From: Glomus cerebriforme
Taxonomy: Eukaryota; Glomeromycota; Glomeromycetes; Glomerales; Glomeraceae
Assembly (NCBI GenBank): GCA_003550305.1
Contig: QKYT01000499.1
Coordinates: forward strand, 38,655-61,216
DNA length: 22,562 nt
Reading direction: 5' to 3'
Part shown: positions 9,405 through 22,262 of the stretch, in pieces
How the letters are laid out: every line of letters starts with the position of its first letter
Numbering within the stretch: position 1 is the first letter of the stretch
The notes under the pieces: generated by a model
Told to the model about the DNA's origin: nothing
Database searches by the model: none
Seen by the model: only the letters and a program-made list of their open reading frames with translations
Translations under genes and position numbers: made by a program

Positions 9405-11082
9405 ATGGTGGCACAAACAACATTTCCACCTTCTAAACCTACAAAGATTTCGCCAGACCCATATTATCTTAAAGAAAGACCCAAACAATGGCATATTAGA
9501 GATGATCCAATTACGTGGTCAAACTGGTATAAACACATTAACTGGTTACATACACCTTTACTTATTGGAATACCGGCGGTAGGTTTTTATGGATTATTCA
9601 CAACACCACTTACAACTTATACTGCTATTTGGGCTGTCATTTATTATTTTATCACCGGATTAGGCATTACTGCTGGTAAATATCAATAATTTCGGGGAGA
9701 ATTTTTTTTTTTTTTTTTAAAAAAAAAAAATGATTTGATCCGTCCATCATTGAATTTATATTATTTATTATGTTAAACCAAAATATAAGAATCATTACCC
9801 AAGAAGGATTGGACAAGAAAAATTCTAAACAAAAATAGTATATAGGCGTTAAGAAAATTTGTGTTACACGTAGATCAATAACGTTTCCTTTCTAATATAA
9901 TAGGATATCACAGATTATGGGCTCATCGTGCATACAAAGCATCTAGGCCATTTGAAATATTCCTAATACTTGCATCATCTGGTGCAGTTGAAGGTTCAAT
10001 TCGTTGGTGGGTTCGTGATCATCGAGCTCATCATCGTTACACCGATACCGATAAAGATCCATACAATGCTCATAAAGGATTATTTTATTCACATTTAGGT
10101 TGGATGATATTAAAACAAAATCCAAATCAAATTGGAAGAGCTGATATATCAGATTTAAATGCTGATCCACTTATAGTACTTCAACATAAATTATATGGTT
10201 TATTTGCTATTGGAATGGGGTTTGTGGTCCCTACTATTGTAGCTGGTTTAGGTTGGGGTGATTATTGGGTAAGTAAACAATATAATTCACTTACATAAAT
10301 ACGCGTTATAGGGAAAAATTTTTTAATTGATTTTGTTTTACAATTTAGGGAGGATTTTATTACGCAGCATTACTTCGTTTAACATTCGTTCATCATGCAA
10401 CGTTTTGTGTAAATTCATTAGCACATTATTTAGGAGATCATACTTTTGATGATCGACGTACTCCTCGTGATCATTTTATAACAGCAATATTATCACTTGG
10501 TGAAGGATATCATAATTTTCATCATGAATTTCCACAAGATTATCGTAATGCTATTAGATTTTATCAATATGATCCCACTAAATGGTTAATTAAAATTTTA
10601 TCCTATTTTGGTTTAACTCAACATTTAAAAAAATTCCCCGATAATGAAATTAAAAAGGGTAAATTTTTAATGGAACAAAAGAAATTGGATGAAAAAAAAG
10701 TTCGACTTCATTGGGGTGTAGAAATTTCTAAATTACCTGTTTTAACTTTTGAAGAATGTAAGTCCTTATTAAATAATTGATTATTTTTTTTGTATTTTAA
10801 AAAAAAAAGCGGAAATTAACTTTTCTCTTTATATCAGTTCAAGAAGGAGCTCAAAAAAAGAATTGGATTTGTATTGAAGGTATCATTCATGATGTTTCGT
10901 CATTTATTGATGAACATCCTGGTGGTCGAACATTCTTAACATCTTCAATTGGTAAAGATATGACAACCGCCTTCAATGGAGGTGTTTATGATCATTCTAA
11001 TGCTGCTAGAAATTTAATGTCAAATTTTAGAGTTGGTGTTATTGCTGGCGGAGGTGAAGTTGAACATAGAAAAACAAAATAA
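9405..11082 (+). CDS. OLE1: OLE1-type acyl-CoA desaturase with C-terminal cytochrome b5 domain (4 exons)
   Basis: Exons 9405-9675, 9904-10268, 10349-10757 and 10838-11082 give 429 residues. An ER membrane di-iron desaturase introduces a cis double bond into palmitoyl/stearoyl-CoA, with electrons from the fused cytochrome b5. All three histidine boxes are intact: HRLWAH (93-98), HRAHH (130-134) and HNFHH (267-271). Hydrophobic spans flank them. The b5 domain (about 349-420) has EHPGG with haem ligands His375 and His401. The ATG at 9405 has the better context (AAAATGG); an in-frame ATG at 9396 would add three residues. Intron 1 is long for this locus (228 bp) and splits the codon before the first box. 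At 429 residues it is shorter than yeast Ole1 (510), mostly at the N-terminus. Positional specificity (delta-9 or delta-11) cannot be read from the sequence. Confidence 0.93.
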
Positions 11083-11374
11083 TTAGTTTATTTAAAAGTT
11101 GAAAGGTTTTAATGTGTACGCGTTTATATATTACAATTGTATATTACAACTTTAAAGGTACAATATTTGTAGCTTTTAAAAAAATATAAATTACATTTAG
11201 TTTTTTTTGCAAAAAAAAAAGACAATAAAAAAGGTTTTTTTTTCACATTTTTTATGGAGGATCATCCACTGATCCACATCATATACACGTGCTCATCAAT
11301 AGAATCCTATAAAATACCTGTATTAATTGCTTAATCTTTTTAATCTTGTTTTTTTATCCTCGAAATTTGTTTTA
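11083..11374. other. Intergenic region between the desaturase and RBM48 genes
   Basis: It contains the 3' flank of the desaturase gene and the RBM48 promoter. A GC-richer patch at about 11255-11300 (ATCATCCACTGATCCACATC) ends in CACGTG at 11286-11291. No TATA box stands out. Confidence 0.45.
11286..11291. promoter_or_regulatory. CACGTG E-box upstream of RBM48
   Basis: CACGTG lies 84 bases before the proposed RBM48 ATG, inside the only GC-richer patch of this spacer. A bHLH-factor site is inferred from the motif and position. Confidence 0.4.
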
Positions 11375-12776
11375 ATGAGTGAATACCCGAACAGTTTAGT
11401 TGTTAGTTTCTTTTATATCATTTTATAATAGGTTAAATAACAGATAAAAAAAATTTATGCGTTATGACTTTATTTAAAAATTTTAGTTCCTGAAAGACCT
11501 ACATATAGAGCTGGTCGTAAACCTACAGCTACCCGTGTTTATACGGTTAATCAAGAGTCAAGGTATTGAATACTGTTATAAATAACAATTATTATATTTT
11601 CTAGATATTCTATAACCCTTTTTTATATAAATTTATTTGTTTTTTTATATAAAGATATTTGGTTGTAGAAAATGTTCCTGCACTTGGTTTAACTAAAGAA
11701 CTTCTTGAACTATTTGCACTTTATGGAGTTGTGGAAGAGTAAGTTATATAAATTATATAATTGTCATGTTTCAAATCCTTTGATATACTGTAATTGATAA
11801 AATATTTTAGGTATCGATATCTTGATGATTATCCATGTGAAGAATTCACGGACGTGTATTGGATAAAATTTCAATCTCTTCCTCAAGCAAGGTACGTATG
11901 TATTTTTTCGGTTAAAGTTTCATTATTAATTTTTTTTCCTTCTAAATTTATATATATATATTCCTAATATTTAGAGCTGCAAAAAGAAAAGTTGATGATC
12001 AAATATTCTTTAGTTCTCACTTAAGAGTACGGTATGGTCCAGAATATGAAACTATTGAAGATACTCGACAAAAATTACAAGATAGACGTAATGTGATTTA
12101 TATTAAAACTAGTGAACAAAAAAATTACGAAAAGAAAAGTAAGAAAGAAAAAAGAAACCAACATTTTGAAAAAAAAAACATTTGTTAATTAGTCAAATTT
12201 AATTAAATTTCAGATGAAAATAAATCGACAGAATTCCCAAAAATACATCAAAATGATGTGTCGCAATCATCAACATCAACTATTCAACCAGGTCCAGTTA
12301 TGTATCCTCAACCAGATCCATCCGCTTATTATAATTATAATAATTATTATGACTATCCTTATACTTCAGCTCAAAGGTAAATAAGTAGAAATTATTTTAT
12401 CAAAATGTACAATAAATGTTAATCTAACATTCATTTTAGTCAAGAACCGCCAATACCTGGAGTTGAATATCCAACTTCATTTTCAACAAGTTTCGCTTCC
12501 ACATATAACTCACATACCGATCCAAGTGTAATCATTATAATTTTCTTTGTTTTCTTTACTTAAGTAATCTAATGATCACTGAGAGAGATTTTTTTTTTAT
12601 TTTAGTCTTCATTATCTTCTACTGTTAACATAATACGACAAAGAATTAACATTGCTTCAGAAGTTTCTTCCGTGTCTATCGACAAAGATAAAGGTGATGT
12701 AAATCGAACATTAACAGACAGTTCAATAAAATCTACACGTTCGATTACTACTTCCACTAAACGCAGAAGAATATAA
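11375..12776 (+). CDS. RBM48: RNA-binding protein RBM48 (8 exons)
   Basis: Exons 11375-11393, 11487-11562, 11655-11738, 11811-11891, 11975-12138, 12214-12376, 12440-12527 and 12606-12776 give 281 residues. RBM48, with ARMC7, is a component of the activated minor (U12) spliceosome in animals and plants. The family signature is clear: a leading TYRAGRKPTATRVYTVNQES, then an RRM (about 32-105) with YLVVENVP, LLELFALYG and DVYWIKF, followed by LRVRYGPEYETIEDTRQKL. The tail is low-complexity: a Pro/Tyr/Asn patch (PSAYYNYNNYYDYPY), then Ser/Thr-rich sequence ending in KRRRI, a possible nuclear signal. Exon 1 is only 19 bases (MSEYPN) with a weak donor, GTTTAG; it is the one part of the model that rests on phase alone. 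All other introns are GT-AG, 63-92 bp. Confidence 0.87.
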
Positions 12777-13154
12777 AATTAACGATAAGCCATTTATGTT
12801 TTATCATTATTTGAATTATTTGATATTTTAAAAGCATATCTGATATAATTATATCTATATTATCAAAATTATTCTTTGGAAAGTATTTTATCTCAAATTA
12901 TTTTAAATAGCTCAAGGAATGAATTCGAAAATAAAATCCCAGAACAAAGTTATATTAATATTTATTAAATACTAAAAAAATTTGTTTAAAAAAAACAAAA
13001 AAAAAAAAACTAATTTAAATATAATATATAAATATATAAATAATAAGTAACATAAATGAAATTAATTTATTCCACAAAATTTATTTCTTTACCATTATTT
13101 TTCTTTTTAATTTATTTATTTATTATTATATATATATTTTTTTTATTAAATTAT
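12777..13154. other. Intergenic region between convergent RBM48 and PEF genes
   Basis: The 378 bases hold only AT-rich 3' flanks. A-runs at 12984-13008 and TA-rich runs at 13020-13040 and 13125-13140 are probably parts of 3'-end signals on the two strands. No gene or RNA is seen. Confidence 0.5.
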
Positions 13155-14398
<1,244 letters not shown>

Positions 14399-14699
14399 TT
14401 TATTCGATGTGGGAATTCACAAAACTTATAATAAAAAAGAAGAAAATTGAATAAAAGTGATGCGGGCCAAGACCTTTCCGAATTACAACACAAATACCAA
14501 TGACATCATCACTATAGTTTTTGGTTTTTATTATTGGTAGAATAAGTGGTGTGACTATGAACGATATCATCATATCATCATAATACTATCATAACTATCA
14601 TAGGTTATTTTATGAATTATTTTTTTTTATGATCACAATAATGCACGTTTAATGATATCAGCAATTACATTATTACAGGAAGATATCTAAAATCTTTAA
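14399..14699. promoter_or_regulatory. Upstream region of the PEF gene, 3' flank of MAM33
   Basis: The 301 bases between the MAM33 stop and the PEF start must hold the PEF promoter on the minus strand. They include short ATCAT/ATGAT repeats (about 14560-14615, ATATCATCATATCATCATAATACTATC-like). No clear TATA box or known site is recognised. Confidence 0.4.
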
Positions 14700-16058
14700 T
14701 TATGGAGATTCAACAAATTTTTTTACATTTTTGAGCCATGAAATATATTCTTTTTGTTCTTTATATTCAACATAGCTTGAAATAAACATAGCAACAGCGG
14801 TGTTAATACCACGTTCCTCCAAATATTTTTCAAAAAGAACTTGAACATCCTATAAAAAAAATTTATAATTCAATTTTAATTCGCTTGAATATAATAAAAA
14901 AAAAACAAAATTATATTATACGAACGTTATCTAATGTTTCGAATTGTGGTCCAGGATAAACACCCCTTCTCTTCCAATCCCCTTCAACTGTCCAATCACT
15001 TGCTAATTTCGCGTCATTAAAATATGTCACGTAATTTACAAGGAATACACCATCGGCAAGTATTGCTTCAATCGCCAATGCACCTTTTCCATTCTTAAGT
15101 AACATTTATTAAACTAAAGTTGTTTCTATTGATTTACATAAAAAAAATGATAAACGTACCTTTTCAATATTGATAGAGCATCTGACAGGCAATGATGGAG
15201 TACTTTCGTCTTCTGATTCCTCTACATCCTGCAATATGATTTTCAGATTATTAACTTATTTGGAAAGTATACATATAAATGTAATACATACTTATGTAAG
15301 CTAAATATATCGGTGTTTACATTAAAACATTATAATAAATGTGCTTACTTCAGTTTCTTCAAGTTCATCCTCATCTTCATCTACTGGAAACGATGGTGTT
15401 TGCTGATCTAAAGTATTGATATCGAACATCAAACTAATCCTATGAGGAAAAAAAAATTAAATAATGAACAAACTAAATGAACATAGATTATCTGTTATTC
15501 TATAAATTTCAGCTTACTTTTCATTTCCAAAGATTCTTGTAAGCGCGACTTCATTTGAACCTAATTTATCTTCAATCTATTAACAAATATAGACAAATTT
15601 TTTTTTGTAAAATTCATCAAAATTTTGATGATTCAAATATAAATTTATATTTACTTTAAAAGGATTTTGTGCCAAGAAAGTTTTTATGAATTCTGATTCT
15701 TTTTCAATTTCTTTCTCAGCTGTCAATTCTTCCTCTAATTTAACAGCCAAATCTTTATCAATTTGAGTATCTTCTTTAAATATATATAAAAATAGAGTAT
15801 TTTAGTTTTCAAAAAATAACATTTCGAAAAAAACAATATTTCGTAGTAATGTTTACTTGGAGCAGGTACAGCATTTAACCGAAAGCTTGTCGCAGTAAAC
15901 CTGCGAGAAATGGGTAGACTAGGGTTTAGACGCGTAAGTGCAACACGAGACACTGGTGTTACAGGAAATGTTTTAACTATCGAAGATACTTTTGTCAATG
16001 TTGGTATAGGCCTTATTGACCTTAATAAATTCGCTCGAAGTAAACTTGCCGTTGCCAT
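14700..16058 (-). CDS. MAM33: Mitochondrial acidic matrix protein MAM33/p32 family (7 exons)
   Basis: Minus-strand exons 16058-15857, 15773-15655, 15576-15518, 15439-15349, 15228-15160, 15093-14926 and 14849-14700 give 285 residues, the usual size for the family (human C1QBP/p32 has 282). The first 68 residues have no acidic residue and many Arg, Ser and Thr, a textbook matrix-targeting sequence. The mature part begins with a charged coiled-coil helix (about 69-107), then a beta-rich core with a strongly acidic loop (DEDEDELEETE and ESEDES, about 145-166). The C-terminal half carries the family blocks YPGPQFETLD, LQxxFEKYLEERGI-like sequence and YKEQKEYISWLKN. MAM33/p32 forms a doughnut-shaped acidic trimer in the matrix that supports mitochondrial translation and respiration. 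The exon 2 acceptor is a tandem AAGAAG, so two in-frame splice choices exist. It shares a divergent promoter with AP-2 alpha. Confidence 0.92.
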
Positions 16059-16370
16059 ATTTTATTTTATTTTTTTTTTGATTTTTTTGCTGCTCTTTTT
16101 AAAAAAATTTTTTTTATCTTAGATATCAATGTAAATTAATCACGTGATTATGACTAATGCCTTGTGCAATGACAAAAAGGCATAGAGTCACTGAACTATA
16201 TTCAAATTAATAACGATCTCGAATAAGATTCCATCATCTCGTTTACTCTCTCTCGCAAAGTTAGATCTCTACAAACGTGGTATTTATAATTGTAGTTTCA
16301 ATACTCACGTCCGCTTATACTTCACTTTTCACGATCTAAAAGACTTTGTCATTTAGATAAATTTATAACC
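16059..16370. promoter_or_regulatory. Divergent promoter region between MAM33 and AP-2 alpha
   Basis: Only 312 bases separate the two start codons, so both genes probably share this region. It contains the 10-base palindrome ATCACGTGAT (16139-16148) with CACGTG in its centre, 83 bases before the MAM33 ATG and 225 before the AP-2 alpha ATG. The middle (16150-16330) is noticeably richer in C and G than other spacers. A poly-pyrimidine stretch (on the coding strand, purine/A-rich) adjoins the MAM33 start. Confidence 0.5.
16141..16146. promoter_or_regulatory. CACGTG E-box in the MAM33/AP-2 alpha promoter
   Basis: CACGTG is the core of the perfect palindrome ATCACGTGAT. The flanking bases (AT on both sides) resemble the extended RTCACGTG site of Cbf1-type bHLH factors. 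Binding is inferred from the motif only. Confidence 0.45.
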
Positions 16371-19300
16371 ATGTCGAGTAATATGCGAGGCTTGACTGTG
16401 TTTATCGCGGATATAAGAAATTGTAACTTTATTCTCAATTTCTTGACTTTACAATATATTTCTAACATTATTCATTTGTTAACGTGACTATTTTTCAATA
16501 AAATCATAGGCAGGGTGAGAGAGTTGGAGGAAAAACGAATTAATAAAGAAATGGCAAATATTCGTGCGAAATTTAAGGGTTCGTTATCAAATTGTTTGTA
16601 ACGACTGCCAATCGATATCCTAATAATTTATTCATATTGTAGACGGAAATCTTAATGGTTACCAAAAGAAAAAATACGTATGCAAGCTTTTGTATATGTA
16701 TATTCTTGGATGGGATATTGATTTTGGTCACATGGAAGCTGTGAATCTTATATCAAGCAATAAATATAGTGAAAAACAAATTGTTAGTTTATTGAATTTT
16801 GTTTTTTTTTAAAAAAAAAATTTTAATTTTATTTAAAGTTTATTTAAATAGGGATATCTCGGAGTGACCCTTTTAATGCATGAAAATAGTGATCTAACAC
16901 GATTAGTTATCAATTCAATACGTAAAGATCTTGAAGAACTTAATGAGATATACAATTGTTTAGCTTTACACGCCATTGCTAATATTGGTGGCAGAGAAAT
17001 GGCTGAATCGTTATCATTTGATGTTCATAGACTCTTAATATCACCGTAAATGTTTCTTTTAATAAGTTCTCTTGCAGTTTCGTTTTATTTTAGACCATGC
17101 AAATTTATATAACTTTTCTATTTTAATTCAAGATTTATTCACCCATCTGTTTATTTTTATTCAATGGTGACTTAGTAATTCAAAAAGTTTTGTCAAAAAG
17201 AAGGCTGCTTTGACATTATTACGGTTATATAGGAAACATCCTGATGTAATCCCTGCGACGGATTGGGCCGAGAGAATAATTGTTTTAATGGATGACACAG
17301 ATCTGGTAATTTTTTTTTACATTAAAAATAAAATTTTAACGTTTATAATCAATATTTTATGGAAAATTACATTTATTATCTAGGGGGTTACGCTATGTGT
17401 TACTAGTTTGATAATGGCTTTAGCACAAGATAATCTGGAAGCGTATTTGGGTTGTTATGCTAAAGCGGTTGATCGGTTAACAAAGGTATGAAGTTACAAT
17501 CGATAAAGCTTTTTTTTATAATAAATGGGTAGACTTAATAATTTCTCTAATCTTTAGATAATTGTTGAGAAAGAATACTCTACTGATTATGTATATTATA
17601 AAGTTCCTATACCTTGGTTACAAATTAAATTACTACGATTATTGCAATATTATCCAGCTTCCGGTAATTATTTTTCAATTAGTTACTTTTTCCTCTTTTA
17701 AATTTATAACTTCTTTTTTTTCAAATATCAATATAGATGATCGTAATATTCGAAACAAGTTGCATAATGTGTTACAAACAATCATTAATAATTCACAAGA
17801 TGCGCCTAAGAATGTGCAACACGCTAACGCACAAAATGCCGTACTTTTTGAAGCTATTAATCTTGCTATTCACTTAGATTGTGAATCACAGATTGTTAAT
17901 CAAGCTGCTGTACTTTTGGGACGTTTTATAATCTCGAAAGAGACGAATATTCGATATTTAGGATTAGAAACTATGGCACATTTAGCAGCTTGCGTAGATT
18001 CATTGGAACCAATTAAAAAACATCAAGATACTATATTATTGTCTTTGAGGGATAAAGATATTAGTGTTCGTCGTAGGGGATTGGATCTCTTATATAGTAT
18101 GTGTGATGTTACAAATGCAAAGGCGATAGTAGCTGAATTACTGCGATATCTTAATATTGCAGATTATGCTCTTCGTGAGGAAATGGTGTTAAAGATTGCA
18201 ATTTTGACAGAAAGATTTGCAACAGAATACCAATGGTACGTGGACATTATTTTGCAGCTTCTTAGTACTGCTGGTGATCATGTAGGCGAAGAAGTCTGGT
18301 ATCGTGTTGTACAGATTGTAGTAAATAATGAAGAGCTTCAAGAATATGCTGCAAGAACAGTTCTAATTCATTTAAGATCGCCCTCTTGTCATGAGAATCT
18401 AGTTAAAGTGGGCGGTTATATTTTAGGTGAATTTGGAATTCTTATCGCAAATATATCAGGTGCTAGTCCTATGGAACAATTTAATACCCTTCAATCGAAG
18501 TTTGGAATGTGCACCCATCAGACAAGGGCTTTACTTTTGACCACTTATTTAAAATTCATTAATATCTTTCCAGAAATAAAAGGAGAGATTCTAGCGGTAT
18601 TTAACCGTTATCGTCATGTTTTGGATTCGGAACTTCAACAACGTGCCGCGGAGTATATGACTATTGCAACTATGCCAACTGATGACCTTTTGCAGACAGT
18701 ATGTGAAGAGATGCCACCATTCCCTGAGCGTGAATCGGCTCTTTTGTCACGTTTACATCAAAAACATTCAGATACGGAAGATAAACGTACATGGGTTATC
18801 GGAGGCAAAGAAATTAATAAAGATAGAGAAACCGCTCGTTTTTCTACGTTAGGATCTAGAAGTAATTCCACTGATAGTAAATTCAAAAATGAAACTGTGA
18901 GTAATGGGAATAATGGCAATGACGGTAATGGAGAATTTGATTTCTTACATGACCTTGAAGGATTAGATTTAAGTAGACAAAATGGACATGCAACAACATC
19001 AAAGCCATTACCCGCAGGTTCTATAACGCCGGGATCAGAAAGATGGTTTGGTAAACTTTTGTATAACACAGAAGGTGTGTTATTTGAAGACTCTCAACTT
19101 CAAGTCGGTGTAAAATCGGAATATCATGGCCATCTTGGTCGTCTTGCTCTTTATTTTAAAAACAAAACACAAACAACCATCACATCATTTACTACAGTGG
19201 TAGAACATGTCAAAAATCTTGTAATCACCACACCTCAACAACCGGCGACTCTCATATCACCATCTGGTCAAATCCAACAACTCTTTCATTTAGAATGTCA

Positions 19301-19824
19301 AAATTTATTTAAAGGAACACCTAATGTTCGAATATCATTTATATCTGGAACTCTTCACACAATTGTGCTTAAATTACCGATTGTATTAACAAAGTTCATG
19401 GAACCCATCGAACTTAATGGACAAGAATTTTTTACGAGATGGAAACAAATTGGCGGGGGATCAAGAGAAAAACAATCTATTTTACAATCAAACGTGCCAA
19501 TAAACCTTCAAGGGTTACGTGCCATGATTTCAGGATTTCGTTATGGAATTTTAGAAGAGGTAGATCCAAATCCTGATAATGTAGTTGGAGCAAGCGTTTT
19601 ACATACAGCACAAGGAGGAATGACAGGTTGTTTGATGCGATTGGAACCGAATGTTGAAGCACAAGTAAGAGTGATTTCTTAATAATTTATCTTTTAATTT
19701 ATTGTATTTCTATTTAACATTGTTCTTTTAGATGTATCGATTAACAGTTCGAACTACAAGTGAATCAGTTACCAATGAAATTTGTACAATAATGGAACCA
19801 CGATTAACTAATGATTCATCGTAG
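16371..19824 (+). CDS. APL3: AP-2 clathrin adaptor complex, alpha subunit (9 exons)
   Basis: Exons 16371-16422, 16510-16578, 16643-16782, 16852-17045, 17176-17305, 17384-17485, 17558-17663, 17737-19664 and 19732-19824 give 937 residues, close to animal alpha-adaptin. The alpha subunit is the large chain of AP-2, which binds PI(4,5)P2, cargo and clathrin at the plasma membrane for endocytosis. The start [17 protein letters not shown] matches the family. The lysine cluster KKKYVCKLL after GYQ is the PIP2-binding patch. The alpha-solenoid trunk (to about 600) has [32 protein letters not shown]-like, [11 protein letters not shown] and [12 protein letters not shown] blocks and ends at [12 protein letters not shown] short Asn/Gly-rich hinge (600-697) leads to the ear (about 698-937, [19 protein letters not shown]). 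The first seven exons are small; exon 8 carries two thirds of the protein. Its ear and length favour AP-2 alpha over AP-1 gamma. Confidence 0.95.
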
Positions 19825-22262
19825 ATAAAATTCCTGTTTGAACAATTTGGACAATTATTGTAACTTTTATTTTTTATTTTTAATGATTTTTAGAAATATT
19901 TAACTTTTTTTGCTTTCTCATCTATACACCACAATTTTGAAATTTATAGATTCATTTTGTTTTAATCTTTTGCAACATATAATAAGATGTATAACGACAT
20001 ATGTGTGTATATATTAATATAATTCTATAATCTATTCAAAAAATCAAATTTCTTTATATAAATGATATGCGCTACCTCTAGATTAATAGCATCAACATCA
20101 ACTTCCGATCAGTTTCTGAGTAGAGTTAAATGTTATTTAAAGGATCACAGTTTACTATACTATTTATGCTTTGTGAAATTAATTTCTGTTCCTATTAAAC
20201 GTAATAATTTTTTCACATTTATCAGATGAATCAAAAAAATAATTTAAATCAAACCAATAATCTTTTTACAAAGTCATATCAAAAACCTTCTAAAAAAAAT
20301 GAATAAATAATATTTCATAATTTTCACTAATACTCATTTTAGTTTTCATAACCTAATGATGTATTTTTAAAGGATTTCGAAATCTACATATAAAGATTGT
20401 TTAAATTTCTATAATCTTTATCCAAATTAAGTACTATTTAATATATTACATAACTTTATAACTTTAAACATCACATATTTTTTTTAAATTATTATGATTA
20501 TATATTATTAGTTATCAAAACTAAAGCTTCAAGCCAAGCCAGAATTATTGACTTTTATGCAAGTAAATTGCTGATCTGTATATAACAAATTTTTGATCTC
20601 TGCACAGTAATATCTGTATTGCTAATTAAAATTATTTAGTTTATAAGCCAACTTATAACTTATAAGTCAGCTCAAATGAATCAAGTTTAATTAATTGTGA
20701 TCTGTAATTCAGCTTGATTTAATACTCCTGGCTTATGAACTAGTCTTTTATTATAAAAACTATATATGAAATTGAAATTAAAATGTTCAAAATGGTTAAA
20801 ATAGTTGAAATAGTTGAAATAATTTTGACCTAAACCCTTCCAAAAGTTAAAATAACATGATTTTTATAATCAATAAATAAGTAATATAAAAATATAAAAT
20901 CAATTATTTTAGTATTTAGTGATTAGATTTTAATAAAATATTACCATTTGAACTAACTAATCAAAAGAATTCTAATGATATATATTTTATATTTTTTTTA
21001 CTAAAGTTATTGCAATTTAAAGTTTTATATTATTTGTATATTACTGTATAATTATATAATATAATATAATTTTAAACATTTCAACTTTATTTTAACTTTA
21101 AATTCTCTAGACTAAAATATTTTAACTTTTAGATTTTAATTTTAACTTTATATATAATAAAAACTGCAAATTTAAATGCATAGTATCTTTTTTTTTTACA
21201 TAAAAAAAAAGGTTTATTTTTTATTAATATTATTATTTTAAAATTTTAATTTACTTAATAAATATTTTTCTAATTATGATACAAGTTTTTAAATATATAT
21301 TATTTATAGTAAAAATTCAAGTTATAGACTTGTTAATATAACCTTTTAAAATTTGCAAGATTATTAGCAAAATTTTTAAAATGCAAAATTATATAATTTT
21401 ATAATATAAAAATCTATGCAATTCTATGAATCTGCTAATACATACTAAATGAAAAAGATGCATAAATCTTCAAAAATCAAAAAAAAAATTGTAAAAAAAT
21501 TTAAAATAAATCTGCAAAAAAGCTGATAAAAATTTTAGTAAAATATTTAAATAAAATTTATAACACCTTTTTTAATAATAATATAATATCGATTTATATC
21601 TCTATTTGGACTGATCTTAGACTGACTTAATTGTATGATATAAAATTTGATAAGATCTTACATCGAAAAAAAATTTATAGGTACTCTTATATAATTACTA
21701 TATAGGGTAATTCTTTACTTAACAAAATATTTAAATACTTATAATTTTTATATTTGATTATAAAAAATGTTTTTAAAAAGAGTTGTGACTGGTTGATAAG
21801 TAGTAATTTTATCATATTACAAATATGCATTATATAAAATTAGTGGCTTAATATAATTATATCATGAAAATCTAATCACATCCAATTTTTCATATGATTT
21901 TCTATTCATTAAGTATTATGATATACATCTTTACAAAATAATATTTACAGTATTATTAATCAATTTTTATTACTTTATTTATTAAATTAATAAAAATTAA
22001 TATATAATGAAAATAAATTATATATAAAAATAAGCTATATATATAAAAACATATATTTAAAAAAAATTAAAAAAATATAATTAAAAAATTATTACAAATT
22101 CAGATTTGTAATTTAAATTTAGTAATAAAAATGTTATAAGTAAAAATTAGTTTAAAATTCTTTACTAATTTACAAAAATATTATAATCATTTTAAATTAA
22201 GTTAATCGAGTTTATTATAATTATAGAAATTCATAAAAAATACATAACTATATGAAAATAAA
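19825..22262. other. Extremely AT-rich gene-free region
   Basis: About 2.4 kb after the AP-2 alpha stop shows no supportable gene. Seen in it: a small fold-back at 20638-20741 (ends AGTTTATAAGCCA and its near-complement), a short tandem patch of AAATAGTTG units around 20795-20820, TATAA repeats near 21050-21070 and many A- and T-runs. Both strands were read for reading frames and transposase-like words; none were convincing. Confidence 0.5.

Noticed and set aside
17562..17736. Apparent N-terminus of a 706-residue protein
   Set aside because: This part is a wrong-frame reading of AP-2 alpha exon 7 and its intron; the true protein enters at 17737 from the upstream exons.
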